From the NCBI RefSeq assembly GCF_030323865.1, contig NZ_CP066362.1, positions 2,728,001-2,792,000 of the forward strand: a DNA stretch of 64,000 nucleotides. Reading direction: 5' to 3'. Shown here in pieces: positions 9,026 to 17,710 of the stretch. Origin of the DNA: Pseudarthrobacter defluvii (GTDB lineage: Bacteria; Actinomycetota; Actinomycetes; Actinomycetales; Micrococcaceae). Numbering within the stretch: the first letter of the stretch is position 1; each line of letters starts with the position of its first letter. A model generated the notes under the pieces. It did no database searches, was not told the DNA's origin, and worked only from the letters and a program-made list of their open reading frames with translations. Position numbers and translations under genes: made by a program.

Positions 9026-10117
9026 TTAGCCGGCGAGCAGCTCCGCCACGCGCGGCGCCACCGCCGTACCCATCAGTTCAATGGAGCGCATCATGGCTGC
9101 GTGCGGGAGCGGCCCATTGCTGTACTTGAGGTCGAAGCGGTCCACGCCAAGGTTCCGTTTGAGCCGGACGATCTTTTGGGCCACCGTTTCCGGCGATCCA
9201 ACGTAGAGGGCACCTTCCGTGGAGCAGAGGGCGTCAAACTCGCCCCGCCCCGCCGGCCCCCAACCGCGCTCGGCTCCCAGCTTGTTGCGCAGCTTCAGCC
9301 AGTGCGGGAACAGCTCTTCCCGGGCCTGTTCGTCGGTTTCGGCCACATGCCCCGGCGAGTGGGTGGCAATCTGCTGCATCGGGTGCCCGTACTTGGCCAT
9401 CGCCTCGCGGTAGAGATCCGCCAGGGGCTTGAAGGCCCGCGGCTGGCCGCCAATGATGGCGAAGATGATCGGGTAGCCGTACTGGGCACAGCGGAGCACG
9501 GATTCGGGCGTTCCGCCCACCCCGATCCACGTTGGGAGCAGGTGGTGCTCCAGCGGCGGGTAGACGCTCAGGCCGGCCAGTGCGGGCCGGGTGCGGCCTT
9601 CCCAGTGCACGGGCTTTTGCGCCCGCACTTTGTCGAACAGCTCGAGTTTCTCCTCGAACAGGACCTCGTAGTCCGCCAGGTCCAGCCCGAACAGCGGAAA
9701 GGACTCCACGAACGATCCGCGGCCCAGCATCACTTCGGCGCGGCCGTTGGAGATGGCGTCCACCGTGGCGAACCGTTGGAAAACCCGGATGGGCTCGTCG
9801 GAACTCAAGACCGTTACGGCGGAGCCCAGCCGGATTCGGGACGTCCGCGCCGCAGCGGCAGCCAGGAAGACCTCCGGCGCGGACACAGCGTAGTCCTTGC
9901 GGTGGTGCTCCCCCACGCCAAATGCATGAAGCCCGACGGCGTCGGCCAGTTCCGCCTGCTCCAGCAGCTGGCGCAGGACCTCAGCGTGCCTTTGAGGACT
10001 GCCGTCGGGATTTTCGCCAACGTCGCCAAAGGTGTTCAGGCCCAGGAGGATCCGCTCCTCCCCCACCGGCGCGGTGGGTCCCGGTGCGGTGCGCACAGCA
10101 GCAGGCCCGTCCGTCAT
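9026..10117 (-). CDS. Luciferase-like (LLM class) flavin-dependent oxidoreductase inside the heme operon
   Basis: This is a 363-residue bacterial-luciferase-family protein. Supporting segments are '[22 protein letters not shown]', read as the F420/FMN-barrel segment in pieces, '[29 protein letters not shown]', '[12 protein letters not shown]' and '[13 protein letters not shown]'. The family uses FMN or F420 for oxidation, reduction or monooxygenation; the substrate is unknown. Its ATG overlaps the hemB stop (ATGA), so it is translated with hemB. That is tighter linkage than expected for an unrelated gene, but no heme-pathway step is missing that it would need to fill. Confidence 0.88.
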   Translation of the reverse strand: MTDGPAAVRTAPGPTAPVGEERILLGLNTFGDVGENPDGSPQRHAEVLRQLLEQAELADAVGLHAFGVGEHHRKDYAVSAPEVFLAAAAARTSRIRLGSAVTVLSSDEPIRVFQRFATVDAISNGRAEVMLGRGSFVESFPLFGLDLADYEVLFEEKLELFDKVRAQKPVHWEGRTRPALAGLSVYPPLEHHLLPTWIGVGGTPESVLRCAQYGYPIIFAIIGGQPRAFKPLADLYREAMAKYGHPMQQIATHSPGHVAETDEQAREELFPHWLKLRNKLGAERGWGPAGRGEFDALCSTEGALYVGSPETVAQKIVRLKRNLGVDRFDLKYSNGPLPHAAMMRSIELMGTAVAPRVAELLAG

Positions 10118-11097
10118 CGGGATTCCTTGAGCCAGCCGGCCAGTTCGGCGGCCCAGTAGGTGAGGACGGTGTGGGCGCCCGCGCGCCGGATGCCCAGCAC
10201 GGATTCGGTGATGGCGGCCCGGCGGTCGATCCAGCCGTTGGCGGCGGCGGCTTCGATCATCGCGTACTCACCGGAGATCTGGTACGCGGACACGGGCACG
10301 GGGCTCATCGCGGCCACATCCGCCACGATGTCCAGGTAGCTCATGGCCGGCTTGACCATGATGATGTCCGCACCTTCAGCGAGGTCGAGTTCGACCTCGC
10401 GCAGGGCTTCGGTGCGGTTGCCGGCGTCCATCTGGTAGGTCCGCCGGTCGCCCTTGAGCTGGGAGTCCACGGCTTCGCGGAAGGGACCGTAAAACGCCGA
10501 GGCGTACTTTGCGGCGTAGGCGATGAGGGAGGTGTTGACGTGGCCGGCCTCGTCCAGGGCCGAGCGGATCGCGGCGATCTGGCCGTCCATCATGCCCGAA
10601 GGGCCAAGCATGTGCGCCCCGGCCTCCGCTTGTGCAACGGCCATCCGGGCGTAAATCTCCACGGTGCGGTCATTGTCGACGTACCCGTCGGCGTCGAGCA
10701 CTCCGCAGTGGCCGTGGTCGGTGAATTCGTCCAGGCACACGTCGCTCATGATCACCAGGTCGTCGCCCACCTCGGCACGGACGTCCCGGATGGCCTTGTT
10801 CAGCACCCCGTCCGGGTCCAGCGCAGCCGAGCCTTCCGGGTCGCGGGTTTCCGGGATACCGAAGAGCATGATGCCGCCGAGGCCGAGCTCAACGGCTTCC
10901 GCTGCGGCGCGCTTCAGGGTGTCGGTTGTGTGCTGGACCACGCCGGGCATCGACGTGATGGGGTTGGGTTCGGTGAGGCCTTCCCGAATGAAGGCCGGAA
11001 GGATGAGTTCGGCCGGTGCAAGGCGGGTTTCGGCGGTCAGCCGGCGCATGGCGGGGGTAGTGCGCAGGCGGCGGGGGCGTTGGTTGGGGAAAGTCAT
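10114..11097 (-). CDS. hemB: Delta-aminolevulinic acid dehydratase (porphobilinogen synthase)
   Basis: This enzyme condenses two 5-aminolevulinates to porphobilinogen. The two Schiff-base lysines are visible: K197 in [15 protein letters not shown] and K249 in [12 protein letters not shown]. The metal loop reads [14 protein letters not shown], with C121, D123 and C131. The middle Cys of the Zn-type site is Asp, so metal use may be mixed or Mg/K-assisted. I chose the ATG at 11097 (327 residues) because GAAGGACAGG precedes it; an in-frame start six codons upstream lacks one. It is followed by the LLM oxidoreductase with an ATGA overlap. Confidence 0.96.
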   Translation of the reverse strand: MTFPNQRPRRLRTTPAMRRLTAETRLAPAELILPAFIREGLTEPNPITSMPGVVQHTTDTLKRAAAEAVELGLGGIMLFGIPETRDPEGSAALDPDGVLNKAIRDVRAEVGDDLVIMSDVCLDEFTDHGHCGVLDADGYVDNDRTVEIYARMAVAQAEAGAHMLGPSGMMDGQIAAIRSALDEAGHVNTSLIAYAAKYASAFYGPFREAVDSQLKGDRRTYQMDAGNRTEALREVELDLAEGADIIMVKPAMSYLDIVADVAAMSPVPVSAYQISGEYAMIEAAAANGWIDRRAAITESVLGIRRAGAHTVLTYWAAELAGWLKESR

Positions 11098-11155
11098 GGA
11101 TCCTGTCCTTCGCATTGGTTGTGAAGCCTTTTTGGAGGTAACGTGCCGGTCCCGG

Positions 11156-12037
11156 TCAGGGCGGGTTGAGTGCTTTGGCCACGGCCGCCACCAGCCCGTC
11201 CGGCGTCGGCTCAGTCGCCACTGCCGCCACGTCCAGGCCCAGGGCGGCGGCCTGGTCCGCCGTCGAGCGTCCTATGGCGACCAGCCTGCAAGCCGCCAGC
11301 GGCCCCAGCGCAGCGATCCGGCGGACGGCGCTCGGGGAGGCTGCGATCACGGCGGCGATCTTTCCGGCCGCGATCTCTGCCGCGGCGGCTTTCGGCGTCA
11401 GGAGGTAGTACGACGGCGCTTGCGGGCCGGCGTCGCCGTCCTCCGGCTGCACGCCGAGCCTTCGCTCCGCTGCCGCCGGGTAGTCAACGGTGCGGTAGGC
11501 GGTTACCGCCTCAACGGCACTGCCCGCCGCTGCCAGGCCTTCCGCCAGGGTGGGTGCGGCAATGTCCGCCTGGGGCAGGAACACTGTACCGCCGCCGGGC
11601 CACACAGCGAGCAGGCCGGCAGCAGACTGCTCGGCGTCCGGCGTGAGGGTTACCTGAACTCCGGCCGAGTCCAGAAGCCTGCGCGTGGCGGGACCGATGG
11701 CGGCGACCCGGGTGCCGGCAGGAACCAGCTGGTCCAGCCGCAGCCCACGCTCGGCTGCCTTTTCCATCAGGACGTGGACGGTGGTGGCACTGCTGACCAC
11801 CAGCCAGTCGAAGGCGCCTGCCGCCAGGGCGTCGCAGGCGACGTCCAGGGCATGCTGGTCCCGGGCCCGTTCGAAATCGATGAGCGGGAGCAGCACCGGC
11901 GTGGCACCGGCGTCCCGCAGGGCCGCCACCAGTGTTGCGGAGCGTTCCGGGCTGCGCGTGACCAGGACCCGGACCCCGCCGAGCGGCGCGTTGCCGTTCG
12001 GCTCGTCCTGCCCGGATCTGCTGGAAGGCTGCGTCAT
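11156..12037 (-). CDS. hemD: Uroporphyrinogen-III synthase
   Basis: This 293-residue protein has the two-lobe HemD fold. The first lobe starts '[36 protein letters not shown]' (read in pieces), with '[15 protein letters not shown]' and '[18 protein letters not shown]'. The second lobe has '[10 protein letters not shown]', '[15 protein letters not shown]' and '[16 protein letters not shown]'. It cyclises hydroxymethylbilane with inversion of ring D. The ATG at 12037 lies 7 bp after the hemC stop. An open frame upstream into hemC is rejected because it would overlap hemC and lacks homology. Confidence 0.93.
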   Translation of the reverse strand: MTQPSSRSGQDEPNGNAPLGGVRVLVTRSPERSATLVAALRDAGATPVLLPLIDFERARDQHALDVACDALAAGAFDWLVVSSATTVHVLMEKAAERGLRLDQLVPAGTRVAAIGPATRRLLDSAGVQVTLTPDAEQSAAGLLAVWPGGGTVFLPQADIAAPTLAEGLAAAGSAVEAVTAYRTVDYPAAAERRLGVQPEDGDAGPQAPSYYLLTPKAAAAEIAAGKIAAVIAASPSAVRRIAALGPLAACRLVAIGRSTADQAAALGLDVAAVATEPTPDGLVAAVAKALNPP

Positions 12038-12044
12038 TGCCAGG

Positions 12045-13043
12045 TCAGGACGCCTGCAGGTCTGCGATGTCGGCTGCTCCGGCAGACAGGAGGGCTTCAG
12101 CCAGTTCGATTCCCAACAGGGTGGCACCGACCTCGGTCAGCCCGTCGCTAGCGCGCTTGTCCCGCACCGTGTCTGTTCCGTCGACGGCGCACACTACGGC
12201 CTCCAGGTGCAGCATGCTGCCCTTCCGGTAGGCGTAGGCGCCAACCGGAGCGGCACATCCTGCTTCGAGCCGGGCCAGCAGCGCGCGTTCGGCGGTGACG
12301 GCCAGGCGGGTGTCGGGGTCGTCCAGCGCGGCCAGGGCCTGGGCCAAGACTGCTTGGGACCCTTCGGCCGATCCGGGCTTCGGCGGCGCGTCGGCCGTAC
12401 GGCACTCGATGGCGAGGGATCCCTGGCCGGCCGCGGGCAGCATGACGTCGGTTTCGAGGTACTCGGTGACGGCGTCCAGCCTGCCGATCCGCTGCAGGCC
12501 GGCCGCGGCGAGGACTACGGCATCGAGGTCGCAGGACTTGCCGGGCACCACCTGGTCCGTGGAGTTGCCGGGCAATCCGGGAACACGGCCCAGGCGGGTG
12601 TCCACGTTGCCGCGGATATCGACAATATCCAGGTCGTGACGGGCGGCACGCAACTGGGCTGCACGCCGCGGCGACCCGGTCCCCACACGGGCACCGGCCG
12701 GCAGGTCTGCCAGCTTGAGTCCGTCGCGGGCGCACAGGACGTCGCGGACGTCCACGCGGCGCGGGGTGGCGGCAAGGCTCAAGCCCACTGCGGCCCCGGT
12801 GGGCAGGTCCTTTAGCGAATGAACCGCCACGTCACACTCATTGCGCAGCAGCGCGTCGCGCAGGGCAGCGACAAAGACGCCTGTCCCGCCCATCTGGGAC
12901 AGCGACCCGGTGAGGACGTCGCCATCGGTGCGGACGTGCACCAGTTCCACCGGGAAACCTCCGACGGCGGCCAGCTGGTCTGCGGTCTGCTGGGTCTGGG
13001 TGAGCGCCAGCTTGCTGGCGCGGGTTCCAATGCGGACCGTCAC
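12045..13043 (-). CDS. hemC: Porphobilinogen deaminase (hydroxymethylbilane synthase)
   Basis: This 332-residue enzyme polymerises four porphobilinogens. The N-terminus VRIGTRASKLALTQTQ and 'MGGTGVFVAALRDALL' are typical. The dipyrromethane cofactor would attach to C263 in LEAGCAAPVGAY. The substrate-binding 'VGTGSPRRAAQL' and 'LDIVDIRGNVDTRL' are intact. The GTG start at 13043 overlaps the cpfC stop (GTGA). The longer open frame upstream lies inside cpfC and is not expected to be used. Confidence 0.96.
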   Translation of the reverse strand: MTVRIGTRASKLALTQTQQTADQLAAVGGFPVELVHVRTDGDVLTGSLSQMGGTGVFVAALRDALLRNECDVAVHSLKDLPTGAAVGLSLAATPRRVDVRDVLCARDGLKLADLPAGARVGTGSPRRAAQLRAARHDLDIVDIRGNVDTRLGRVPGLPGNSTDQVVPGKSCDLDAVVLAAAGLQRIGRLDAVTEYLETDVMLPAAGQGSLAIECRTADAPPKPGSAEGSQAVLAQALAALDDPDTRLAVTAERALLARLEAGCAAPVGAYAYRKGSMLHLEAVVCAVDGTDTVRDKRASDGLTEVGATLLGIELAEALLSAGAADIADLQAS

Positions 13044-14281
13044 AGCTGGGCCGTTTCCCCGGCAGCGGCCGACGGGTACGGATCGTGGCCGGTGCCAACA
13101 GTGGTGTCGGCGCCTGCGATGGTGGGCTTTTCGCCGCGGAAGTTGGCGCAGCATCCCGGCCGGCAGACGTCGTACCAAGGACCAAGATCCGTGACAGCGG
13201 GACGGTCGGCGATGTTGTTGGTCACCGTCCGTTCACGGATGAGGTCCACCAGGCCGTCGACGAACTTCCGGTGTGTCCCCGGAGTGGGGACACGGGTGGC
13301 GGCCAGGCCCAGGTTGGCGCAGGTTTCCATCGCCTCGGTGTCCAGGTCCCAGACAACTTCCATGTGGTCGCTGACGAAGCCGAGGGGAACGATGACAATG
13401 CCCTTGACGCCCTGGCCTGCCAGCTCCTCGATGGCGTCGTTGATGTCCGGTTCGAGCCACGGCACGTGCGGGGCACCGGAACGGGACTGGTACACCAGGG
13501 ACCACGGTGCGGTCAGCCCGGATTCATCCTTGACGCGCTCGATGACGGCGCCGGCGTTGGCGAGGTGCTGGGCCACGTAGGCGGAGCCTTCCTCGAACAC
13601 GCGCGGCTCCCCCTCGGAACGGCCTGCAGCTTCGGCGTCGCGGGTTGGAATGGAGTGGGTGGCGAACAGGACATGGATGGGTGCATCCGGCGTACCCGCT
13701 TCTGCGAGCTTGGCGCGGACGTCGGCCAGGCCGGCGGCGGTTCCTTCCACGAACGGCTCCACGAAGCCGGGGTGGTCGAAGTACTGCCGGACCTTGTCTA
13801 CCTCCAGCTTGCCGTCCAGGCCGGTCTCCGTCAGCGCCATGCCAATGTCCTCGCGGTATTGGCGGCAGCTGGAGTAACAGGAGTAGGCACTCGTGGTAAG
13901 CATCAGCACCCGGCGGTGGCCGGCGTCGTACGCTTCCTGCAGGGTCTCCGGGATGTAGGGAGCCCAGTTGCGGTTGCCCCACAGCACGGGCAGCTCAATG
14001 CCGCGGGCTGCCAGTTCGGCTTCCAGCGCGGCCTTGAGCTCGCGGTTCTGCTGGTTAATGGGGCTGACGCCGCCGTTGGCGCGGTAGTGGTGCGAGACTT
14101 CCTCAAGCCGCTCGTCCGGGATGCCGCGGCCGCGGGTGACATTGCGGAGGAACGGAATGACATCCTCCTGCCCTTCAGGACCGCCAAAGGAGGCGAGCAG
14201 GACGGCGTCGTAATTCTTCGGCGCCATGCGTCCGGCCTCGGTGACGGGGTTGACGGCAGTGGCCTGCTGCTCGGGGCTCAT
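13040..14281 (-). CDS. cpfC (hemH): Coproporphyrin III ferrochelatase
   Basis: This 413-residue ferrochelatase inserts Fe2+; in bacteria with ChdC and CgoX, as here, it acts on coproporphyrin III. The metal-inserting His is H209 in LFATHSIPTRDA, and the opposing Glu is in 'VVWDLDTEAMET'. Cysteines C135 and C139 (SAYSCYSSCRQY) and a C-terminal CRPGCC motif agree with the [2Fe-2S] cluster known from actinobacterial ferrochelatases. The ATG at 14281 overlaps the chdC stop (ATGA). A longer frame into chdC is rejected. It is coupled to hemC downstream by GTGA. Confidence 0.95.
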   Translation of the reverse strand: MSPEQQATAVNPVTEAGRMAPKNYDAVLLASFGGPEGQEDVIPFLRNVTRGRGIPDERLEEVSHHYRANGGVSPINQQNRELKAALEAELAARGIELPVLWGNRNWAPYIPETLQEAYDAGHRRVLMLTTSAYSCYSSCRQYREDIGMALTETGLDGKLEVDKVRQYFDHPGFVEPFVEGTAAGLADVRAKLAEAGTPDAPIHVLFATHSIPTRDAEAAGRSEGEPRVFEEGSAYVAQHLANAGAVIERVKDESGLTAPWSLVYQSRSGAPHVPWLEPDINDAIEELAGQGVKGIVIVPLGFVSDHMEVVWDLDTEAMETCANLGLAATRVPTPGTHRKFVDGLVDLIRERTVTNNIADRPAVTDLGPWYDVCRPGCCANFRGEKPTIAGADTTVGTGHDPYPSAAAGETAQL

Positions 14282-14979
14282 GCCAGCACCTCGGCAACCT
14301 CGTCGGCAGAGATACGGCGTCCCGTGTAGAAGGGAATCTCTTCGCGCACGTGGTTGCGTGCCTCCGTGGCCCGCAGGTGGCGCATCAGGTCCACCAGGTC
14401 CACCAGTTCCGGTGCTTCCAGGCCGAGGATCCATTCCCAGTCGCCCAGCGCGAAGGAGGAGACAGTGTTGGAGATGACCTGCGGGAAGTCGCGGCCCAGC
14501 AGGCCGTGGTCGCGGAGCATCTTGCCGCGCTCGGCCTCGGGAAGGATGTACCACTCGTAAGAGCGGACGAACGGGTAGACGCAGAGCCATTCAGCCGGAG
14601 CGACTCCGCGGGAGTAGGCGGGGGTGTGGTTCTTGGCGAACTCGGCCTCGCGGTGGACACCCATGGCGGACCAGACAATCTCGGTGCCGGCAAACAGGGT
14701 GCTGCGTCGGATGTCGCGGATGGCCTGCTGCAGCGCTTCCGGCTTGGAGCCGTGGAGCCACACCATGACGTCGGCGTCGGCGCGCATGGCCGAGACGTCG
14801 TAGCTGCCCCGGTGCGTTACCCCGGCAGCGGCGAGCCGCTCCAGCAGCGCTTCGAAGTCTGCGGCGGCATCGGCGCTGCGGACCACGGACTCCGACCGCT
14901 TGAAGACCGTCCAAAGGGTAAAGAACTGCTCGGCTGATTCTTCGGTTTTAGTGACAGATTCGGCAGAAGTGTGGCTCAT
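14278..14979 (-). CDS. chdC (hemQ): Coproheme decarboxylase (ChdC/HemQ)
   Basis: This 233-residue chlorite-dismutase-family protein catalyses the last step of the coproporphyrin-dependent pathway, oxidative decarboxylation of coproheme to heme b using peroxide. Candidates for the catalytic Tyr and axial His are Y135 in CVYPFVRSYEWY and H158 in KMLRDHGLLGRDF. The second half ends with 'SFALGDWEWILGLEA' and 'EIPFYTGRRIS', typical of actinobacterial HemQ. It is first in the chdC-cpfC-hemC-hemD-hemB-LLM-hemL unit. Two abutting dyads upstream suggest regulation. Confidence 0.95.
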   Translation of the reverse strand: MSHTSAESVTKTEESAEQFFTLWTVFKRSESVVRSADAAADFEALLERLAAAGVTHRGSYDVSAMRADADVMVWLHGSKPEALQQAIRDIRRSTLFAGTEIVWSAMGVHREAEFAKNHTPAYSRGVAPAEWLCVYPFVRSYEWYILPEAERGKMLRDHGLLGRDFPQVISNTVSSFALGDWEWILGLEAPELVDLVDLMRHLRATEARNHVREEIPFYTGRRISADEVAEVLA

Positions 14980-14986
14980 GGTTACA

Positions 14987-14992
14987 AGTTTG
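14987..14992 (-). promoter_or_regulatory. Candidate -10 hexamer for the chdC-to-hemL operon
   Basis: CAAACT on the minus strand ends 7 nt before the chdC ATG (14979), with no ribosome site in between. This suggests a leaderless heme operon transcript. Weak hexamer; inferred from the pattern seen elsewhere in the window. Confidence 0.35.
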
Positions 14993-15025
14993 CCCCCTCC
15001 CTCCCTCCAAGACGAAACCGAAGAG

Positions 15026-15056
15026 TTCTACAACTCGTAGAAGTGATCAAAGTCAC
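15026..15056. promoter_or_regulatory. Two abutting operator-like dyads upstream of the heme operon
   Basis: 15026-15042 is a perfect dyad, TTCTAC-N5-GTAGAA. Directly next to it, 15043-15056 reads GTGATCAAAGTCAC, a perfect GTGA-N6-TCAC site of the Crp/GlxR type. They lie about 47-77 bp upstream of chdC, where activators or repressors commonly bind. The regulators are not identified. Confidence 0.5.
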
Positions 15057-15092
15057 GTTTAGCACTGCAGCGAACCGTATTGGGGAGGGGTC

Positions 15093-16118
15093 CTAGAGGC
15101 GGCGCATGCGCAGGAACACCAAGCCTGCCGCGGCTCCCACACCGACCAGGCCCGCCCCAAGCCAGATCATGGCGTCCGGCACGTCCGGCAGCGGTCCGGT
15201 GGATGAAACTGCCTGGCCTGGACCTGCAGGTGCACCCGCAGCCTGGGGCGCGCGGGTGCGCAGGGACTGCCGGGCATTGATCGACAGGGCGGTCGGCAGG
15301 GCGATTGGCAGGGCCGGCGCTGGCGTTGCCTCCGCTTCGCTGCTCCCTGCCCCGTTTGTTCCTTCACGGATGGCCCCTTGCTGGCCCGCAGCATTGCCGT
15401 CGGCCCCAAGGATGCCTGGGCCCGCAGGTCCACGCGCTCCGGCACCCGACACGGAGGACGCTGCACCGGAAGCAGGGTCCCCGCCCGGAACTGCTCCTGT
15501 TCCCGGTGCGCCGGCCGGAGGAACAGCCACTGGGGCCTGTCCAGGAGCGCCTGCCGCATTCGAGGTGCCGGCAGCCGGGGCTCCGCCGGGTGCGGAGGGG
15601 GATCCCGGCCGGACGGTGGCCAGGGCGGATCCGGTGCCCGTTGGAGCCGCGGGGGCTGTGGTCTGCGGGCCGGGTGCCAGGGGCGTTCCGGAGGTGGTCG
15701 GCGACGGGGAGGGCGTCGTGCTTGCAGACGCGGAACCTGTGATCACCGGAAGCAAGGTACCCGGCAAGGAGATGGACGGAGACGGCGTCCGCGGGGCCCG
15801 GGTTGCAGGGGTGCCGGCAGGGGTGTCACCCTGCTGCCCGGGTGCACCGTTTTCATCGCCCCGCTTGGCTTCCTGCTGCCCCGGGGTGCCTTGGCCCGAA
15901 GCGATGGTAAGTCCGAACGCCGCAGCAGATGCTGCCGCGGAAGCCTGCACCGGCGGGTCCTGGGGAGGGGAAACTGCATCGTCAGCCAAGGCTGCCTGGA
16001 CGCCGGTGGAAAGAACCAGTACCGCTCCGACGGCCGCTGCTGCGGTACCACGTCGGATTCCCCCATGGATACCGGTCCGGGACAGTGAAAGCTCGGACCT
16101 GTTTGAAACCATAGTCAT
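15093..16118 (-). CDS. Secreted Ala/Pro/Gly/Ser-rich protein with C-terminal membrane anchor
   Basis: I do not recognise a family. The 341 residues comprise a Sec-type signal peptide (basic start, hydrophobic segment to 'STGVQAALADDA'), about 270 residues of low-complexity Ala, Pro, Gly, Ser and Thr, and a C-terminal hydrophobic helix (about 'AMIWLGAGLVGVGAAAGLVF') ending in RMRRL. That tail resembles a sortase-type sorting signal, but I see no LPxTG-like motif, so it is probably a simple transmembrane anchor. It has no Cys and almost no His, which argues against heme binding. It lies between chdC and cgoX in the same direction. Possibly a wall-spanning stalk. Confidence 0.7.
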   Translation of the reverse strand: MTMVSNRSELSLSRTGIHGGIRRGTAAAAVGAVLVLSTGVQAALADDAVSPPQDPPVQASAAASAAAFGLTIASGQGTPGQQEAKRGDENGAPGQQGDTPAGTPATRAPRTPSPSISLPGTLLPVITGSASASTTPSPSPTTSGTPLAPGPQTTAPAAPTGTGSALATVRPGSPSAPGGAPAAGTSNAAGAPGQAPVAVPPAGAPGTGAVPGGDPASGAASSVSGAGARGPAGPGILGADGNAAGQQGAIREGTNGAGSSEAEATPAPALPIALPTALSINARQSLRTRAPQAAGAPAGPGQAVSSTGPLPDVPDAMIWLGAGLVGVGAAAGLVFLRMRRL

Positions 16119-16224
16119 CGACCCTAACCAGAACGGTTGGCCGATTGAAAACCGGAAAGACCGGCGGGGCGTGTCCTGGATGGGCTCCGAAAACCAGACC
16201 CGGCCGCTTGACCAGCAGCGATGC

Positions 16225-17706
16225 TCAGGTGGCGGTCAGTTGACCGATTTGCTCACGTGTGTCGGCCACCACAGCGGCCAACCCGTTCCCGGCCACCCAG
16301 CCGCCCACTACGGCCAGGCCGCCGGCGGCGGCGCAGGCCCTGCGGATTTCCGTTGCCCGTTCGCGGTGGCCCACCGCCGCGAACGGCAAGGCGCCCCGCC
16401 ACCGGACCACATCCCAGCCCTCCACGTCCTCCCCCGTGATGCGGACGCTGAGCAGTGCGGACGCGTCACGGACGGCGGCCGCGAACAATTCTTCATCGGC
16501 TTCCGGCCCGGCAAGCTGGGCGGAAGCGCCGTCCACCCGGCCGTAGGAGAGGCGCACCACGTGCCTCCCGGGACCGGCGGCGGCAGCCAGCCAGTCCCAT
16601 TTGCCAGTGGCATGCGTCAGGGCCTTGGCCTGGATCCCCGGCGTTTGCGGGGCCACCAGGATCCCGGTTCCCCGGGGCCTCGCGTCCAGGTCCGGTTTGT
16701 CCAGGACCAGCGTGACCAGCTTGACGTCCGGCCCGGAGGCCGGCTTCTTCCCTGCGATGGCAGGAACTGCATCTTCCAGGAGTTCGACGGCGGCAGGCCC
16801 GTCCACAGCCACGACCAGCAGGGCGGCGCTATGGGAAGCCCCGGCCGCTTCAACGCGCCAGCCGTCCTGGGTGCGGGCGACAGCCGTGACGGCAGTGCCC
16901 GGCAGCAGCGTAACGCCCAGGCGCTGGAGCTCCGCCACCAGGGCGTCCACCAGGATGCGCATGCCGCCTTCGAGCCCGGCGACGGCGGAGCCTGCCTTGG
17001 CCGGTTTACCGGTCTGGGCTTGCTGCGCCGGTTGTCCTTTTTGAGCCTGCTGGGCTGCCGCAGTGCCGGCGCGGCGGCGCTGCGCCAGCACCGCGGCAGC
17101 GAGGGAACCATGCTTCCGCAGGCCTGCACGCAGGCCCGGAGCCACCATGTCGACGTCGAGGAGGCCGGGGTCGGCTGAGTGGACGCCGCCCACCACCGGC
17201 GAGACGAGCCGCTCCAGCACCCGCGACCCCATCCGGGCCCGGACCAGGGCGGCCACGCTGGTAACACCCGCGCCGGCTCCTACGGAGGCAGGCAGCAGGC
17301 GGTCCAGGGAGGCGCGCAACGAGCCAAGTGTCCCCAGGGTGCGCCGCACCTCAGGATCCCAGGGGTTCGCCGGAATGCCCAGGACTCCGGTCCGGGGCAG
17401 TTCGCGGGGCCCGTCCGGAAGATGCACCCAGGCACCGCCGGGCCGCGGAGGAACGATCTTTCCACCCAGGCCGAGCTCGGCGCAGAGCCGGGCGACGGCG
17501 TCGGACCTTGTGGCGAACGACTCGGCGCCGCTGTCAAGGGTGAGTCCGGCCACCACGTGGCTGCCCACGCAGCCGCCCCACGCCGTCCCCGCTTCAAGGA
17601 CGGTCACCTGGTGGCCGGCGGCGGCAAGTTCCCGGGCGGACAGGAGCCCGGAGATCCCGCCGCCCACCACCAATGCTGTGCCGGGCACTGCCGGAGAGCT
17701 GCCCAC
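16225..17706 (-). CDS. cgoX (hemY): Coproporphyrinogen III oxidase (HemY/CgoX type)
   Basis: This 493-residue FAD enzyme of the protoporphyrinogen-oxidase family has the dinucleotide motif VVGGGISG (about 13-20), 'VLEAGTAWGG' and the C-terminal 'VVGGWVAGNGLAAVV' that closes the FAD site. In a ChdC-containing organism it should oxidise coproporphyrinogen III to coproporphyrin III. Residues 211-241 form a Gln/Ala/Gly/Lys-rich low-complexity stretch not typical of the core fold and probably a surface loop insertion. The GTG start is preceded by GGAG overlapping the hemE end; the intergenic gap is 4 bp. Confidence 0.93.
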   Translation of the reverse strand: MGSSPAVPGTALVVGGGISGLLSARELAAAGHQVTVLEAGTAWGGCVGSHVVAGLTLDSGAESFATRSDAVARLCAELGLGGKIVPPRPGGAWVHLPDGPRELPRTGVLGIPANPWDPEVRRTLGTLGSLRASLDRLLPASVGAGAGVTSVAALVRARMGSRVLERLVSPVVGGVHSADPGLLDVDMVAPGLRAGLRKHGSLAAAVLAQRRRAGTAAAQQAQKGQPAQQAQTGKPAKAGSAVAGLEGGMRILVDALVAELQRLGVTLLPGTAVTAVARTQDGWRVEAAGASHSAALLVVAVDGPAAVELLEDAVPAIAGKKPASGPDVKLVTLVLDKPDLDARPRGTGILVAPQTPGIQAKALTHATGKWDWLAAAAGPGRHVVRLSYGRVDGASAQLAGPEADEELFAAAVRDASALLSVRITGEDVEGWDVVRWRGALPFAAVGHRERATEIRRACAAAGGLAVVGGWVAGNGLAAVVADTREQIGQLTAT

Positions 17707-17710
17707 GGGT

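Noticed and set aside
15093..15200. Sortase (LPxTG) signal in the secreted Ala/Pro-rich protein
   Set aside because: The end has a hydrophobic helix and basic tail, but the preceding segment PLPDVPDA does not fit LPxTG or known variants.
15106..17178. 690-codon plus-strand frame
   Set aside because: It spans the opposite strand of two genes and their gap, with repetitive composition mirroring the Ala/Pro/Gly-rich gene. No family motif.
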